Virus record (IMG/VR): IMGVR_UViG_3300031576_000106
Span: 1-44,712 of that record
Strand: one strand, 5' to 3'
DNA length: 44,712 nt
Origin: a virus
The notes beneath the pieces were generated by a model. That model was not told the origin of the DNA and did no database searches. It saw nothing but the letters and a program-made list of their open reading frames with translations. The translations under genes were made by a program, and so were the position numbers. This document shows, in pieces, positions 38,508 to 44,712 of the stretch (position 1 is its first letter; every line of letters starts with the position of its first letter).

Positions 38508-38774
38508 GTGGCCTTCAACTTCGTTGCATTCGTGACCTCGTGGCTGCTCAACAAGGGCGTTGCGGTCCAGGGAGCGTCTGAGGAACTGGCCCGCATCCGC
38601 GAGCAGTACCCGGATAGCGCCGACAGGATCGACGCCTTCCAGGCGTGGCTCACCGAGAAGCTGGCTCCCACCCACGACGTGGCCGGTATGGTCAACACCC
38701 TGCGCGGGATTGCGATCGACATGGTGAACGGGACCTCGGGCGTCGACCCGGACGCCTCGATGGGGAGCCTGTGA
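38508..38774 (+). CDS. Unknown protein (88 aa)
   Basis: GTG 38508 with TAGGAGGTGA upstream, a very strong ribosome site. Helical (ASEELARIREQYPDSADRIDAFQAWLTEKLA). Not recognised; its stop shares a base with the Tad2-like ATG. Confidence 0.55.
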   Translation: MAFNFVAFVTSWLLNKGVAVQGASEELARIREQYPDSADRIDAFQAWLTEKLAPTHDVAGMVNTLRGIAIDMVNGTSGVDPDASMGSL

Positions 38775-38989
38775 TGGACTTCGGCGATGCGCTGAAGTGC
38801 CTGAAGAACCGCCTTCGCGTGGCCCGCGAGGGCTGGAACGGCAAGGGCCAGTGGATTGCCCTCCAGGTGCCCGACGAGCATAGCAAGATGGGCCTGCCGT
38901 ACGTCTACATCAGCACCGTCGACGGCAAGCTGGTGCCCTGGCTCGCTTCACAGACCGACCTCCTCGGGGAAGACTGGTCGGTCGTCTAA
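38774..38989 (+). CDS. tad2: DUF2829 protein, Tad2-type Thoeris anti-defence (71 aa)
   Basis: The whole 71-aa sequence matches the DUF2829 signature: MDFGDALKCLKNRLRVAREGWNGKGQWIAL, a central YVYISTVDGKLVPW and C-terminal ASQTDLLGEDWSVV. In Bacillus phages this family is Tad2, which tetramerises and sequesters the 1''-3' gcADPR signal made by Thoeris ThsB, stopping host abortive defence. The key W-N-G-K-G and SQxDLLxxDW elements are intact. DUF2829 is widespread in phages, so the function here is by family. Coupled (TGATG) to the gene before it; last gene before the promoter at 39021. Confidence 0.8.
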   Translation: MDFGDALKCLKNRLRVAREGWNGKGQWIALQVPDEHSKMGLPYVYISTVDGKLVPWLASQTDLLGEDWSVV

Positions 38990-39005
38990 CCCCTCGATTG
39001 TTAAT

Positions 39006-39049
39006 TGTGCCCGCCAGACCTTGACATCGGCTTCTGGCGGGCACAGACT
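39006..39049 (+). promoter_or_regulatory. Promoter inside a 13-bp perfect inverted repeat
   Basis: TGTGCCCGCCAGA (39006-39018) and TCTGGCGGGCACA (39033-39045) are perfect arms separated by 14 bases. TTGACA, a perfect -35, lies in the centre (39021-39026), and with a 17-bp spacer the -10 CAGACT is at 39044-39049. The right arm fills the spacer and shares GGCGGGCA with the other phage promoters. A repressor bound to the two arms would block polymerase. As RNA the arms could also terminate the upstream transcript, though no T run follows. Confidence 0.6.
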
Positions 39050-39150
39050 TGTCTCTGACGGGTGGGGGCGTTTGCGGACGGAGCTGGTTCGGGCTTCCCC
39101 TCGTCCCGGCGCCAACGTGGCGCCTCCACCTATCCAGACGGGGGGAAGCG

Positions 39151-40473
39151 ATGAACGAAACCGCTGTTGTCGCGAAGCAGGATGTTCCCGCTAGGGGAAT
39201 CCCACCAGGACTTGCCCTCACGGTCGTGATGGGCACGCTCTCCGAGAAGATTACAGCCTTCCATCAGATCGGTGCCGCCGCGGCGGCGGGTATTTACCCG
39301 GCCGGCTACACCACGCCACAGCGGGCGATCGCGGCGTGCTGGGGCGCGGACGCGCTCGGCGTCCACCCGTTCACGTTCATGCAGGGCGTGCACGTGATGG
39401 AAATCGACGGCAAGACCATCCTGGAGCCTAAGTGGGAGTTCATGCTCGGAATCGTGACCGCGCGGCTCCCCGGCTTCAGGTGGAAGGCGTTGAAGGAGAC
39501 CACCGAGGTCTGCGAAATCTGGGTCTCTGACGGGCACGCGGAGCACACGGTCTCCTATACGATCGCGGACGCGACGCGACAAGGTCTCGTGGACAAGCCG
39601 AAGTCGCAGCTCTACAAGGCGAACGTGCGTGAGGGGCTGTTTAAGCAGGCGCTGAAGCGGGCCCTCAAGCGCATTGGACCCCATGTGCTCATGGGCATGC
39701 CGGCGGGCTTCCTGCCCGACCCGGGCGAAGACGGTCCCGCGCCGCCCGAGACGCGCACGGCATCCGGGGCCGAGGTTGTGGTCGAAGGCACCGCCACCAC
39801 CGAGGAGCTGTCGGCCGAACTGGTGCGCGTCTACGGGAAGCAGGGCGTGGTAAGGGCGCTCGAGAGGTGCTCCTTCCTCCTGAAAGAGATTGCGGGCGTG
39901 GAGATCAAGTTCAAGAGCGTGCGCGAGATCGGCCCGGTCGAAGCGGGGCAGATCGTGCGGCGGCTGAAGGGCATGGCGGACGCGCCTCGCCCCACGGAGC
40001 CGCCTGCGGCTGTGGCGCCCGTAGTGGCGCCGGTGAAGGAGGCGGGCGGGGAGGTCAAACCAGATCCTGTGGGGGACCTTGGAGCCGAACCGCCCGCCGA
40101 GTCTGACTTCCCGGTCTTGGAGGCCGCCGAAGCGGAGGCGGTGGCCCAGGCGCAGAACGACGCCGACGGCTCGTGGGAGGGGTTCCTGCGGCTCGTCGAT
40201 CGCGGGCGCAAGGTGCTCAAGACCGGCGCGACTGGCCAGAAACGCGCGATCGTGGCTGAGGGAGCGAAGGACAAGGGCAAACTCTACTGCAATGACCAGC
40301 GACTGCTTGAGGCGGCGGGCCACGTCGACCTGGCCACCGGGCGGGCGACGGCTCCGCTGCTCCTGCTCGACAACGGAGCGCTGATGCTCGACCAGGCCGC
40401 GCTGCGGGTGCTCGCTGAGACGCTGCGCGACATGATCCGCGAGGCCGAGAAGCCGGATTACGCGAGGGCGTGA
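39151..40473 (+). CDS. RecT-like single-strand annealing protein (440 aa)
   Basis: Residues 50-210 carry the RecT/Bet-type pattern: RAIAACWGADALGVHPFTFMQGVHVMEIDGKTILEPKWEFMLGIV (conserved ADALGLxP and G/K elements), EIWVSDGHAEHTVSYTIADATRQGLVDKPKSQLYKANVREGLFKQALKRALKRIGPHVLMG (typical C-terminal helix with an Arg/Lys patch). The remaining 230 residues are Ala/Pro-rich linker and a second domain (WEGFLRLVDRGRKVLKTG ... LAETLRDMIREAE) not assigned. Such proteins coat ssDNA and anneal it in phage recombination. ATG 39151 follows GGGGGAAG. A VRR-NUC nuclease lies in the same operon. Confidence 0.6.
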   Translation: MNETAVVAKQDVPARGIPPGLALTVVMGTLSEKITAFHQIGAAAAAGIYPAGYTTPQRAIAACWGADALGVHPFTFMQGVHVMEIDGKTILEPKWEFMLGIVTARLPGFRWKALKETTEVCEIWVSDGHAEHTVSYTIADATRQGLVDKPKSQLYKANVREGLFKQALKRALKRIGPHVLMGMPAGFLPDPGEDGPAPPETRTASGAEVVVEGTATTEELSAELVRVYGKQGVVRALERCSFLLKEIAGVEIKFKSVREIGPVEAGQIVRRLKGMADAPRPTEPPAAVAPVVAPVKEAGGEVKPDPVGDLGAEPPAESDFPVLEAAEAEAVAQAQNDADGSWEGFLRLVDRGRKVLKTGATGQKRAIVAEGAKDKGKLYCNDQRLLEAAGHVDLATGRATAPLLLLDNGALMLDQAALRVLAETLRDMIREAEKPDYARA

Positions 40474-40697
40474 TGGCTGAACTCAAGATGGTGCCGTGCA
40501 AGGGCTGCGGGCGGCCGCTGGTGTGGGTGAAGGACGAGAAGGGCACCAAACACCCGCTCGATCCGATCGCTCCGGTCTACTTCATCACGGGGCACACGGA
40601 CGCGGGCACTCCGATCGCCAAGCGCAACGAGAACGCCTACGTGAGCCATTTCGCCACGTGCAGCAAGGCGCGGGAGTTCTCCGGGAGGAACCGATGA
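40473..40697 (+). CDS. Zinc-binding small protein (74 aa)
   Basis: ATG 40473 shares a base with the preceding stop. CKGCGRPLVWVKDEKGTKHPLDP and HFATCSKA form a CxxC...H...C zinc site, a type common in phage operons of recombination genes. Function unknown. Confidence 0.6.
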   Translation: MAELKMVPCKGCGRPLVWVKDEKGTKHPLDPIAPVYFITGHTDAGTPIAKRNENAYVSHFATCSKAREFSGRNR

Positions 40698-41143
40698 GCG
40701 CCGAGAATCCGAAGCTGTCGTGCAGCGTCATCGTTACCGAAGCCGACCGCCTGCGGGCGAGCGACTGGCTGCGCCGCTGGGGGCTCTCTGCTGGCACCGC
40801 AACCGGACAGGGCGCATGTGCCGATGACCTCGCGCTCCAATTCGCCGCAGCGCGGGAAACGAAACTCGTATGGCGACCGAGCCTGGGCGAGATCCTGCGG
40901 CGGAGCGAGGATGCGAAGCTGCCGTGGAGCATCAACGTGGTGCCGCAGATCCTCGACGCTACGGGCTACGCAGTTCACCAGAGCGATCTGCCGAAGATGA
41001 ACTACATGCTCCACGCCGCCAACGGAGCCCCGGTGCTGGCCCGGGCGCTGATGGAGGTGGGCGAGTGGGGTTTTCGTAGTTCGTGGCTCACCCTCATGAA
41101 CCGCTACGGCATCGCGTGGGGCGATGTGGAGAGGACCCCGTGA
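40694..41143 (+). CDS. Unknown protein (149 aa)
   Basis: ATG 40694 overlaps the upstream stop. Alpha/beta appearance (SCSVIVTEADRLRASDWLRRWG; WSINVVPQILDATGYAVHQSDLPKMNYML). Not recognised. Confidence 0.5.
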   Translation: MSAENPKLSCSVIVTEADRLRASDWLRRWGLSAGTATGQGACADDLALQFAAARETKLVWRPSLGEILRRSEDAKLPWSINVVPQILDATGYAVHQSDLPKMNYMLHAANGAPVLARALMEVGEWGFRSSWLTLMNRYGIAWGDVERTP

Positions 41144-41838
41144 GCCAGGACCTGGTGATCCTCGAGCCCCAGGTGATCGCCGCCTGTGACAAGGCGTCGG
41201 TCCAGATCGCGGAAGACCCGGCAATCGTGAGCGGGCTCTCGGCGGCAGAGGCGGTGCGTGGCATGGTGGTGGCGACACCCGACGCGGCGGTGATGGCGAC
41301 CTCGCTCGGCAAGCAGATCGCCGACGCGCAGCGCATCCTGGAGCAGCGCAAGCGCTTCGTGCTGCGGGTGCCGACGCTGATGCGCGACGCGGTGGGCCGG
41401 AAGCTCGACCCGATCGCGCACGCCCTGAAGACCGGCAAGGAGCAGGCGGGCCGCGCCATCGCCGCGTTCCAGAACGAGGCGAGACGGCAAGCCGAGATCG
41501 AGCGCCGGAATCGCGAAGCCGAGGCCACGACGGCCCAGGCTGAGCAGCGCTCGATCCTCGGCGACGACGACGCACCCGCCTTGCAGGTGACGGTGGAGGC
41601 TCCGCCGCGGATCGTGAACGCGGGGGACTCCAAGAGCTTCGCGCGGCGCGATCCGAAGGCGGAGGTGTCGATCTTCACCGACTGCGATCCGACCTGGTTC
41701 GAGTTCAAGGCAACGCGGGCGTGGGACTCGTTCCGTGCGGCGGTGGCGCGCGGCGACGTCGCGGAGCCGGTCGATGGCAACGTGGTCGAGTGGTGCGGGG
41801 TCAGGTTCTGGAGAGAAACGGGAGTGAGCTTCAGATGA
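41140..41838 (+). CDS. Coiled-coil recombination-associated protein (232 aa)
   Basis: GTG 41140 overlaps the stop before it. A long amphipathic helix (LGKQIADAQRILEQRKRFVLRVPTLMRDAVGRKLDPI ... AGRAIAAFQNEARRQAEIERRNREAEATTAQ) and a C-terminal beta-rich domain (DPTWFEFKATRAWDSFRAAVARGDVAEPVDGNVVEWCGVRFWRE). It resembles phage coiled-coil proteins that sit beside annealing proteins, but I cannot name the family. Confidence 0.5.
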   Translation: MSQDLVILEPQVIAACDKASVQIAEDPAIVSGLSAAEAVRGMVVATPDAAVMATSLGKQIADAQRILEQRKRFVLRVPTLMRDAVGRKLDPIAHALKTGKEQAGRAIAAFQNEARRQAEIERRNREAEATTAQAEQRSILGDDDAPALQVTVEAPPRIVNAGDSKSFARRDPKAEVSIFTDCDPTWFEFKATRAWDSFRAAVARGDVAEPVDGNVVEWCGVRFWRETGVSFR

Positions 41839-42047
41839 GCGCCCACGTGGTGATCGAGGCGAAGGTCCAGATGGGCGGAGCAATGTACATGCTCAGTGGT
41901 GACATGCTAACGATCGAGTCTTGCCGCCTTGATCGGGTTGAGCAGACACGGATGAAAGTGCCGCTGGCCATGCTCAAGAACGCGATCGAAGAGCTGGAGA
42001 AGGCGATCGCTCGCATCCATGTTGAGGACCTCCCGGAGCACGCATGA
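41835..42047 (+). CDS. Unknown small protein (70 aa)
   Basis: ATGA overlap at both ends. MSAHVVIEAKVQMGGAMYMLSGDMLTIESCRL is beta, followed by a helix (LAMLKNAIEELEKAIARIHVED). Not recognised. Confidence 0.5.
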   Translation: MSAHVVIEAKVQMGGAMYMLSGDMLTIESCRLDRVEQTRMKVPLAMLKNAIEELEKAIARIHVEDLPEHA

Positions 42048-42334
42048 CCCGCCGCTACGCGCTGCGCGAGGTGCGCCGCTACGTCGGCGCCGACTACATG
42101 GAGCGCGTCCGCGCACGGCGCGAGCATGGCTGGTGCGCGATCTTTGTCGGGCTCACCTACCAGGGCCAGCCGGCGTGGTTCGAGTTCGGACGCGGGCGCA
42201 CCTGGGTGGCGGCGCTGTCGGCCGCCAAGGCGGCCTTCGCGCGGTTGCTTGACCGGCCGGATGGTCGGCTCGTGAGGCCGGCGCACCGGCGGTTGGTGGT
42301 GCCGGCGAGCCAGATGCCCTTGGGGCCGCGATGA
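42044..42334 (+). CDS. Unknown basic protein (96 aa)
   Basis: ATG 42044 overlaps the preceding stop. Arg-rich (RRYALREVRRYVGADYMERVRARREHGW) with a beta hairpin (AIFVGLTYQGQPAWFEFGRGRTWVAAL). Probably nucleic-acid interacting; family unknown. Confidence 0.5.
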   Translation: MTRRYALREVRRYVGADYMERVRARREHGWCAIFVGLTYQGQPAWFEFGRGRTWVAALSAAKAAFARLLDRPDGRLVRPAHRRLVVPASQMPLGPR

Positions 42335-42429
42335 TCCTGCTCGGAGCCTGGCTGGTTTGGTTTCTCATGGGCGAATTACCCGTTCAACGAGACACGCGCA
42401 AAGGGAGGATCGGATGCCGAGAGTTATGA
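42331..42429 (+). CDS. Tiny transmembrane protein (32 aa)
   Basis: ATG 42331 overlaps the previous stop (ATGA). MILLGAWLVWFLMGELPVQRDTRKGRIGCREL has an N-terminal membrane helix and a basic tail. It overlaps the next gene by 16 bases. Unknown. Confidence 0.45.
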   Translation: MILLGAWLVWFLMGELPVQRDTRKGRIGCREL

Positions 42430-42623
42430 ACCGCCACGCGCACTTCGTGATCTACCGGGACAAGGCGGGCGAGTGGAGGTGGCGCCTGTTCTCGGCCAAC
42501 AACCGGATCGTGGCCGACAGCGGCGAAGCCTACGTCACGGAGTACAAGGCGCGCCGCGCATTGAAGACAGCGACCGCGACGGCGGTGCTGGCGGAGAAGA
42601 TGCCAGCGGGGCTGGTGAAGTGA
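42414..42623 (+). CDS. YegP-like DUF1508 protein (69 aa)
   Basis: ATG 42414 has GGGAGGATC upstream. HFVIYRDKAGEWRWRLFSANNRIVADSGEAYVTEYKARRALK matches the DUF1508 (YegP) module: F.iykdk.ge.rwrl.a.NgriiadSgegY.sk...... A single copy, where bacterial YegP has two. Function of the family is unknown. Confidence 0.65.
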   Translation: MPRVMNRHAHFVIYRDKAGEWRWRLFSANNRIVADSGEAYVTEYKARRALKTATATAVLAEKMPAGLVK

Positions 42624-42841
42624 CCAGCTATTCGAGGGTGTATCAATCGACGAAGCAGGGTCCGCTGGAAATCGAGGAAATGCCGTACCCGCACCTGAAG
42701 CATGCGGCGGCCCGACTCCGCAGCCAGCTCACGAGCCCGGACTACGTGGGGCCGAACGACCAGGTGACACTCGAAGCGTTGGAACTTGAGATCGAGAAGC
42801 GCGACAGGCAGAAGGGGCCAGCCAATGGCGAAGAAGCCTAG
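42620..42841 (+). CDS. Unknown small protein (73 aa)
   Basis: GTG 42620 overlaps the preceding stop. VTSYSRVYQSTKQGPLEIEEMPYPHLKHAAARLRSQL then an acidic helix (QVTLEALELEIEKRDRQKG). Not recognised. Confidence 0.45.
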   Translation: MTSYSRVYQSTKQGPLEIEEMPYPHLKHAAARLRSQLTSPDYVGPNDQVTLEALELEIEKRDRQKGPANGEEA

Positions 42842-43214
42842 CACCGCAGTCCGCATCCAGAAGCGGCACACGATCGAGCTACCGATCAAGCTCTCCCAGG
42901 AACAGATGGTTGACAAGGGCCAGAACCTCGCCCGCGTGTTCGATGAACTCCGCAACCTGGAAAGCGAGCACGATGCCATGAAAAAGTCGATGAAGGAGGA
43001 TGTGGCGCTGCTCGAAACCGAGCGCAACACGCTGGTGAGCCAGATCCAGCGCGGCGTGGAGCGCAGACTCACCGAGGTTGAGGACGTGATCGACCTGGGC
43101 GCGGGTCTGTGGCGCAGGCGGATCGCGGCATCGGGCGAGGTGGTGGAGGAGCGCCCGATCACCGAGGAAGAGCGGCAGGCCGAGATGGCGCTGGACGCGC
43201 CGCAGGTGAACTGA
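42825..43214 (+). CDS. Coiled-coil protein (129 aa)
   Basis: ATG 42825 overlaps the preceding gene by 17 bp. A long heptad-rich helix (QNLARVFDELRNLESEHDAMKKSMKEDVALLETERNTLVSQIQRGVERR) is followed by a small beta element (VEDVIDLGAGLWRRRIAASGEVVEERPITEEERQ). Function unknown. Confidence 0.55.
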   Translation: MAKKPSTAVRIQKRHTIELPIKLSQEQMVDKGQNLARVFDELRNLESEHDAMKKSMKEDVALLETERNTLVSQIQRGVERRLTEVEDVIDLGAGLWRRRIAASGEVVEERPITEEERQAEMALDAPQVN

Positions 43215-43215
43215 G

Positions 43216-43566
43216 GTGCCCAAGCGGAGTCCCCACGATTCGCTCGTCCAAGCCTGCCGCGAGGTGCTGGAGCTCCACGGCGTGCCGTTCACGCGCGTGA
43301 ACCAGCGCCCAGTGCAGACCAAGCGCGGCTGGCGATCGCCCGGAGCTGATCCAGGAACACCCGACATGATCGCGGTGCTGCCGCCGCACGGGCGCGTTGT
43401 GCTCATCGAGGTGAAGACCGGAAGCGCCAAGCCGAGGCCAGACCAGCGCGCGTTCCTGGATCGCTGGGAGGCGGCCGGGGCGCTCGGGGTGCTGGTGTAC
43501 GATGCGGTCGCACTCGATGAATGGCTGGTGGCGAAGCTCGCCGCCGAACGTGGGAGGAAGCCGTGA
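43216..43566 (+). CDS. VRR-NUC nuclease (116 aa)
   Basis: GTG 43216. The sequence follows the VRR-NUC (PD-(D/E)XK) pattern: GVPFTRVNQRPVQTKRGW, GTPDMIAVLPPHGRVVLIEVKTGSAKPRPDQRAFLDRW, VLVYDAVALDEWL. PDM, ExK (EVK) and Q in the right spacing form the active site. Stand-alone VRR-NUC proteins in phages are small endonucleases for branched or replicating DNA. GTGA overlap with the next gene; same operon as the RecT-like protein. Confidence 0.8.
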   Translation: MPKRSPHDSLVQACREVLELHGVPFTRVNQRPVQTKRGWRSPGADPGTPDMIAVLPPHGRVVLIEVKTGSAKPRPDQRAFLDRWEAAGALGVLVYDAVALDEWLVAKLAAERGRKP

Positions 43567-43733
43567 AGCAGACTCAGGCGTGGAAGCGATGGGCGGCGCA
43601 GCAGGGCTGCGAGGCGTGGCTGACGATCCGCACCGTAGGAATGATCGCGCTGATGGTGGCGATCTTCGCGGCGGCGGCGTTCGGTACTGCGGACGCTTTC
43701 TGGTTGGATCTGCTTTTCTGGATTAGACGCTAG
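43563..43733 (+). CDS. Small membrane protein (56 aa)
   Basis: GTG 43563 overlaps the nuclease stop (GTGA). One or two hydrophobic segments (RTVGMIALMVAIFAAAAFGTADAFWLDLLFWI). Unknown. Confidence 0.5.
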   Translation: MKQTQAWKRWAAQQGCEAWLTIRTVGMIALMVAIFAAAAFGTADAFWLDLLFWIRR

Positions 43734-43803
43734 CGAACGCGGGGCGCTGCGGCAGAGACAAGCCGTCGTGCGAACCAGATCGGCCACGCAGTCGGGAGCT
43801 GCT

Positions 43804-43820
43804 CCCCGGAAGCCTCGGGG
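43804..43820 (+). terminator. Hairpin in the gap before the Acb2/Tad1-like gene
   Basis: CCCCG (43804-43808) and CGGGG (43816-43820) pair over a 7-base loop in a 137-bp gap. No T run. It may end the upstream transcript partly or regulate the next gene. Confidence 0.3.
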
Positions 43821-43870
43821 CTTCGATCAAGGCCCGGCCAGCGCCCTTCCAACAACAAACGGAGGTTCAC

Positions 43871-44155
43871 ATGGACCAGAGCAACGAACTCACCGGAGCG
43901 CTCGTCGAGACGGACGATGCTACCGATCCGGCCTTTGCGGCGATGCAAGACCTCTTCACGTTCCATCCGCCCACCGAAGCGCAGAAGGTCGACTACCAGA
44001 TGATCCGCTCGCGCGCCTATGACCTGGCTATCGTGATCTGGCGGTGCTGCCCGGCTGGCCCCGATCGCACCGCCGCGATCCGCAAGCTGCGGGAAGCGGT
44101 GATGATGTCCAACGCCGCGATTGCCACCCACAACGCGGCGGCCTCGCTGCGGTGA
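43871..44155 (+). CDS. Acb2/Tad1-like cyclic-nucleotide sponge (94 aa)
   Basis: ATG 43871 behind GGAGG. The core LFTFHPPTEAQKVDYQMIRSRAYDLAIVIWRCCPAGPDRTAAIRKLREAVMMSNAAIATHN follows the pattern I recall for the Acb2/Tad1 hairpin domain of many phages (FxYHxPxxxQxxxYxxIR ... CPxGxDxxxAIxKIREAVMxANAAIA). Acb2 binds CBASS cyclic di- and trinucleotides and Tad1 binds Thoeris gcADPR; both act as hexameric sponges. An N-terminal flexible tail precedes the hairpin. Which signal is bound cannot be read from the sequence. Confidence 0.65.
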   Translation: MDQSNELTGALVETDDATDPAFAAMQDLFTFHPPTEAQKVDYQMIRSRAYDLAIVIWRCCPAGPDRTAAIRKLREAVMMSNAAIATHNAAASLR

Positions 44156-44538
44156 GCAACGACTTCCGCCTGAGCCTGCCGATGATCCACGCTGCGGATG
44201 ATTGCCTGTTCGCCTGGTTCGCCAATAGCGGACATTCGGGCAGGAAGATCGTCATCGTTCCGCCGACGCGACCGGGCGATCATCAGCTCATGCGCTACAT
44301 CGTCGAGGCGGCCAACGAACGCTGGCACCTCGAGGAGCTGGAGGCCAAGCGGCGGCTGGCGGGAGCATTTTCGCTCGGTGACGAGCTGCTCTCGCTCGAA
44401 AATCTCAAGCAACGCTACATTGCGCACGTGCTGGCGCGGGTGGATGGTGCCAAGCACGAGGCGGCGTCGATCCTGGGCGTGGCTCCGAGCACGCTCTACC
44501 GCCACAGGCAGCACGCACACGAACGGAGGAGCACGTGA
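44152..44538 (+). CDS. Fis-type helix-turn-helix DNA-binding protein (128 aa)
   Basis: GTG 44152 overlaps the preceding stop. The C-terminus SLENLKQRYIAHVLARVDGAKHEAASILGVAPSTLYRHRQHA is a Fis-family HTH (as in NtrC-type activators): GAKHEAASILGV is the helix-turn-helix and STLYRHRQ the recognition helix. The N-terminal 70 residues (IHAADDCLFAWFANSGHSGRKIVIV) may be a receiver-like or sensor-like fold. It may regulate middle or late phage transcription; the ATP-dependent activator domain is absent. Confidence 0.65.
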   Translation: MSNDFRLSLPMIHAADDCLFAWFANSGHSGRKIVIVPPTRPGDHQLMRYIVEAANERWHLEELEAKRRLAGAFSLGDELLSLENLKQRYIAHVLARVDGAKHEAASILGVAPSTLYRHRQHAHERRST

Positions 44539-44660
44539 ACCTGGTCGAGCAAGCCTTGAACGATCCGCGCAATTTCGCTGATCAGCCGCCGAGCCAGATC
44601 GTCGAGCGCCGCGAGGATGCGAAGCACACCAGCTATCTCGGGCTCACCGTCAACCGCTGA
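44535..44660 (+). CDS. Small protein (41 aa)
   Basis: GTG 44535 overlaps the preceding stop and follows GGAGGAGC. VNLVEQALNDPRNFADQPPSQIVERREDAKHTSYLGLTVNR. Not recognised; acidic/basic mixed helix. Confidence 0.45.
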   Translation: MNLVEQALNDPRNFADQPPSQIVERREDAKHTSYLGLTVNR

Positions 44661-44669
44661 CGGGATGCC

Positions 44670-44712
44670 ATGAACGGCCGGCCCGTGTGGCTGGCGAGCT
44701 ACAGCCTCAGAA
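44670..44712 (+). CDS. Partial 5' end of a phage protein
   Basis: ATG 44670 follows the previous stop by 9 bases; the window ends after MNGRPVWLASYSLR. VWLASYSLR at a start is common in small phage proteins of this region type. Truncated by the window edge. Confidence 0.4.
   Translation, partial: MNGRPVWLASYSLR

Overview
The window looks like most of a tailed-phage (Caudoviricetes) genome of high GC content. Genes are packed end to end, and most junctions are ATGA, GTGA or TGATG overlaps that imply translational coupling. A complete structural module is visible: large terminase, portal, scaffold-like protein, major capsid, decoration-like protein, neck protein, tail-nozzle-like protein, fibres, internal virion proteins and lysin. 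I see no tape measure, sheath or tail-tube gene, so a podovirus-like particle is the best inference. A lipoprotein with a lipobox, an outer-membrane beta-barrel protein and Sec signal peptides point to a diderm (Gram-negative-type) host. The host-like beta-propeller repeats resemble secreted proteins of Eisenbacteria and other FCB-type bacteria, but I cannot assign the host. No integrase, tRNA, CRISPR array, insertion sequence or DNA polymerase was recognised.

Layout. (A) 1-7684, rightward: an HNH endonuclease, a C5 cytosine methyltransferase that shares its DNA with a second long conserved-looking frame, a string of small zinc-binding proteins, a papain/C39-like cysteine peptidase fold, an RNA ligase, and two proteins of secreted type, one with a clear signal peptide (carbohydrate-binding domain plus polyproline; beta-propeller plus FN3). 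(B) 11139-7692, leftward: twelve tightly coupled small genes, including a RadC-type MPN protein, a winged helix, zinc ribbons and a lipoprotein, probably driven by a promoter at 11196-11224. (C) 11140-11844: a non-coding-looking control region with three direct repeats and palindromes. (D) 13928-11845, leftward: CsrA, a DUF1376-like replication protein, an HNH endonuclease and two unknowns, from a promoter at 14116-14145. (E) 14197-38989, rightward: virion and lysis genes from a back-to-back promoter at 14161-14190, ending with a NlpC/P60 lysin that carries an intein at its catalytic cysteine, holin-like proteins, an outer-membrane protein and a Tad2 anti-Thoeris protein. (F) 39151-44712, rightward: a RecT-like annealing protein, VRR-NUC nuclease, YegP-like protein, an Acb2/Tad1-type cyclic nucleotide sponge, a Fis-type DNA-binding protein and small unknowns, behind a promoter that sits inside a 13-bp perfect inverted repeat.

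The most unusual points are the dual-frame methyltransferase locus, the intein that splits the lysin active site, the phage-borne CsrA, a host-like propeller domain inserted into a tail protein, two predicted signalling-nucleotide sponges in one phage, and a shared promoter/operator architecture (GGCGGGCA just upstream of the -10 box). All domain calls come from reading motifs by eye; no database search was run.
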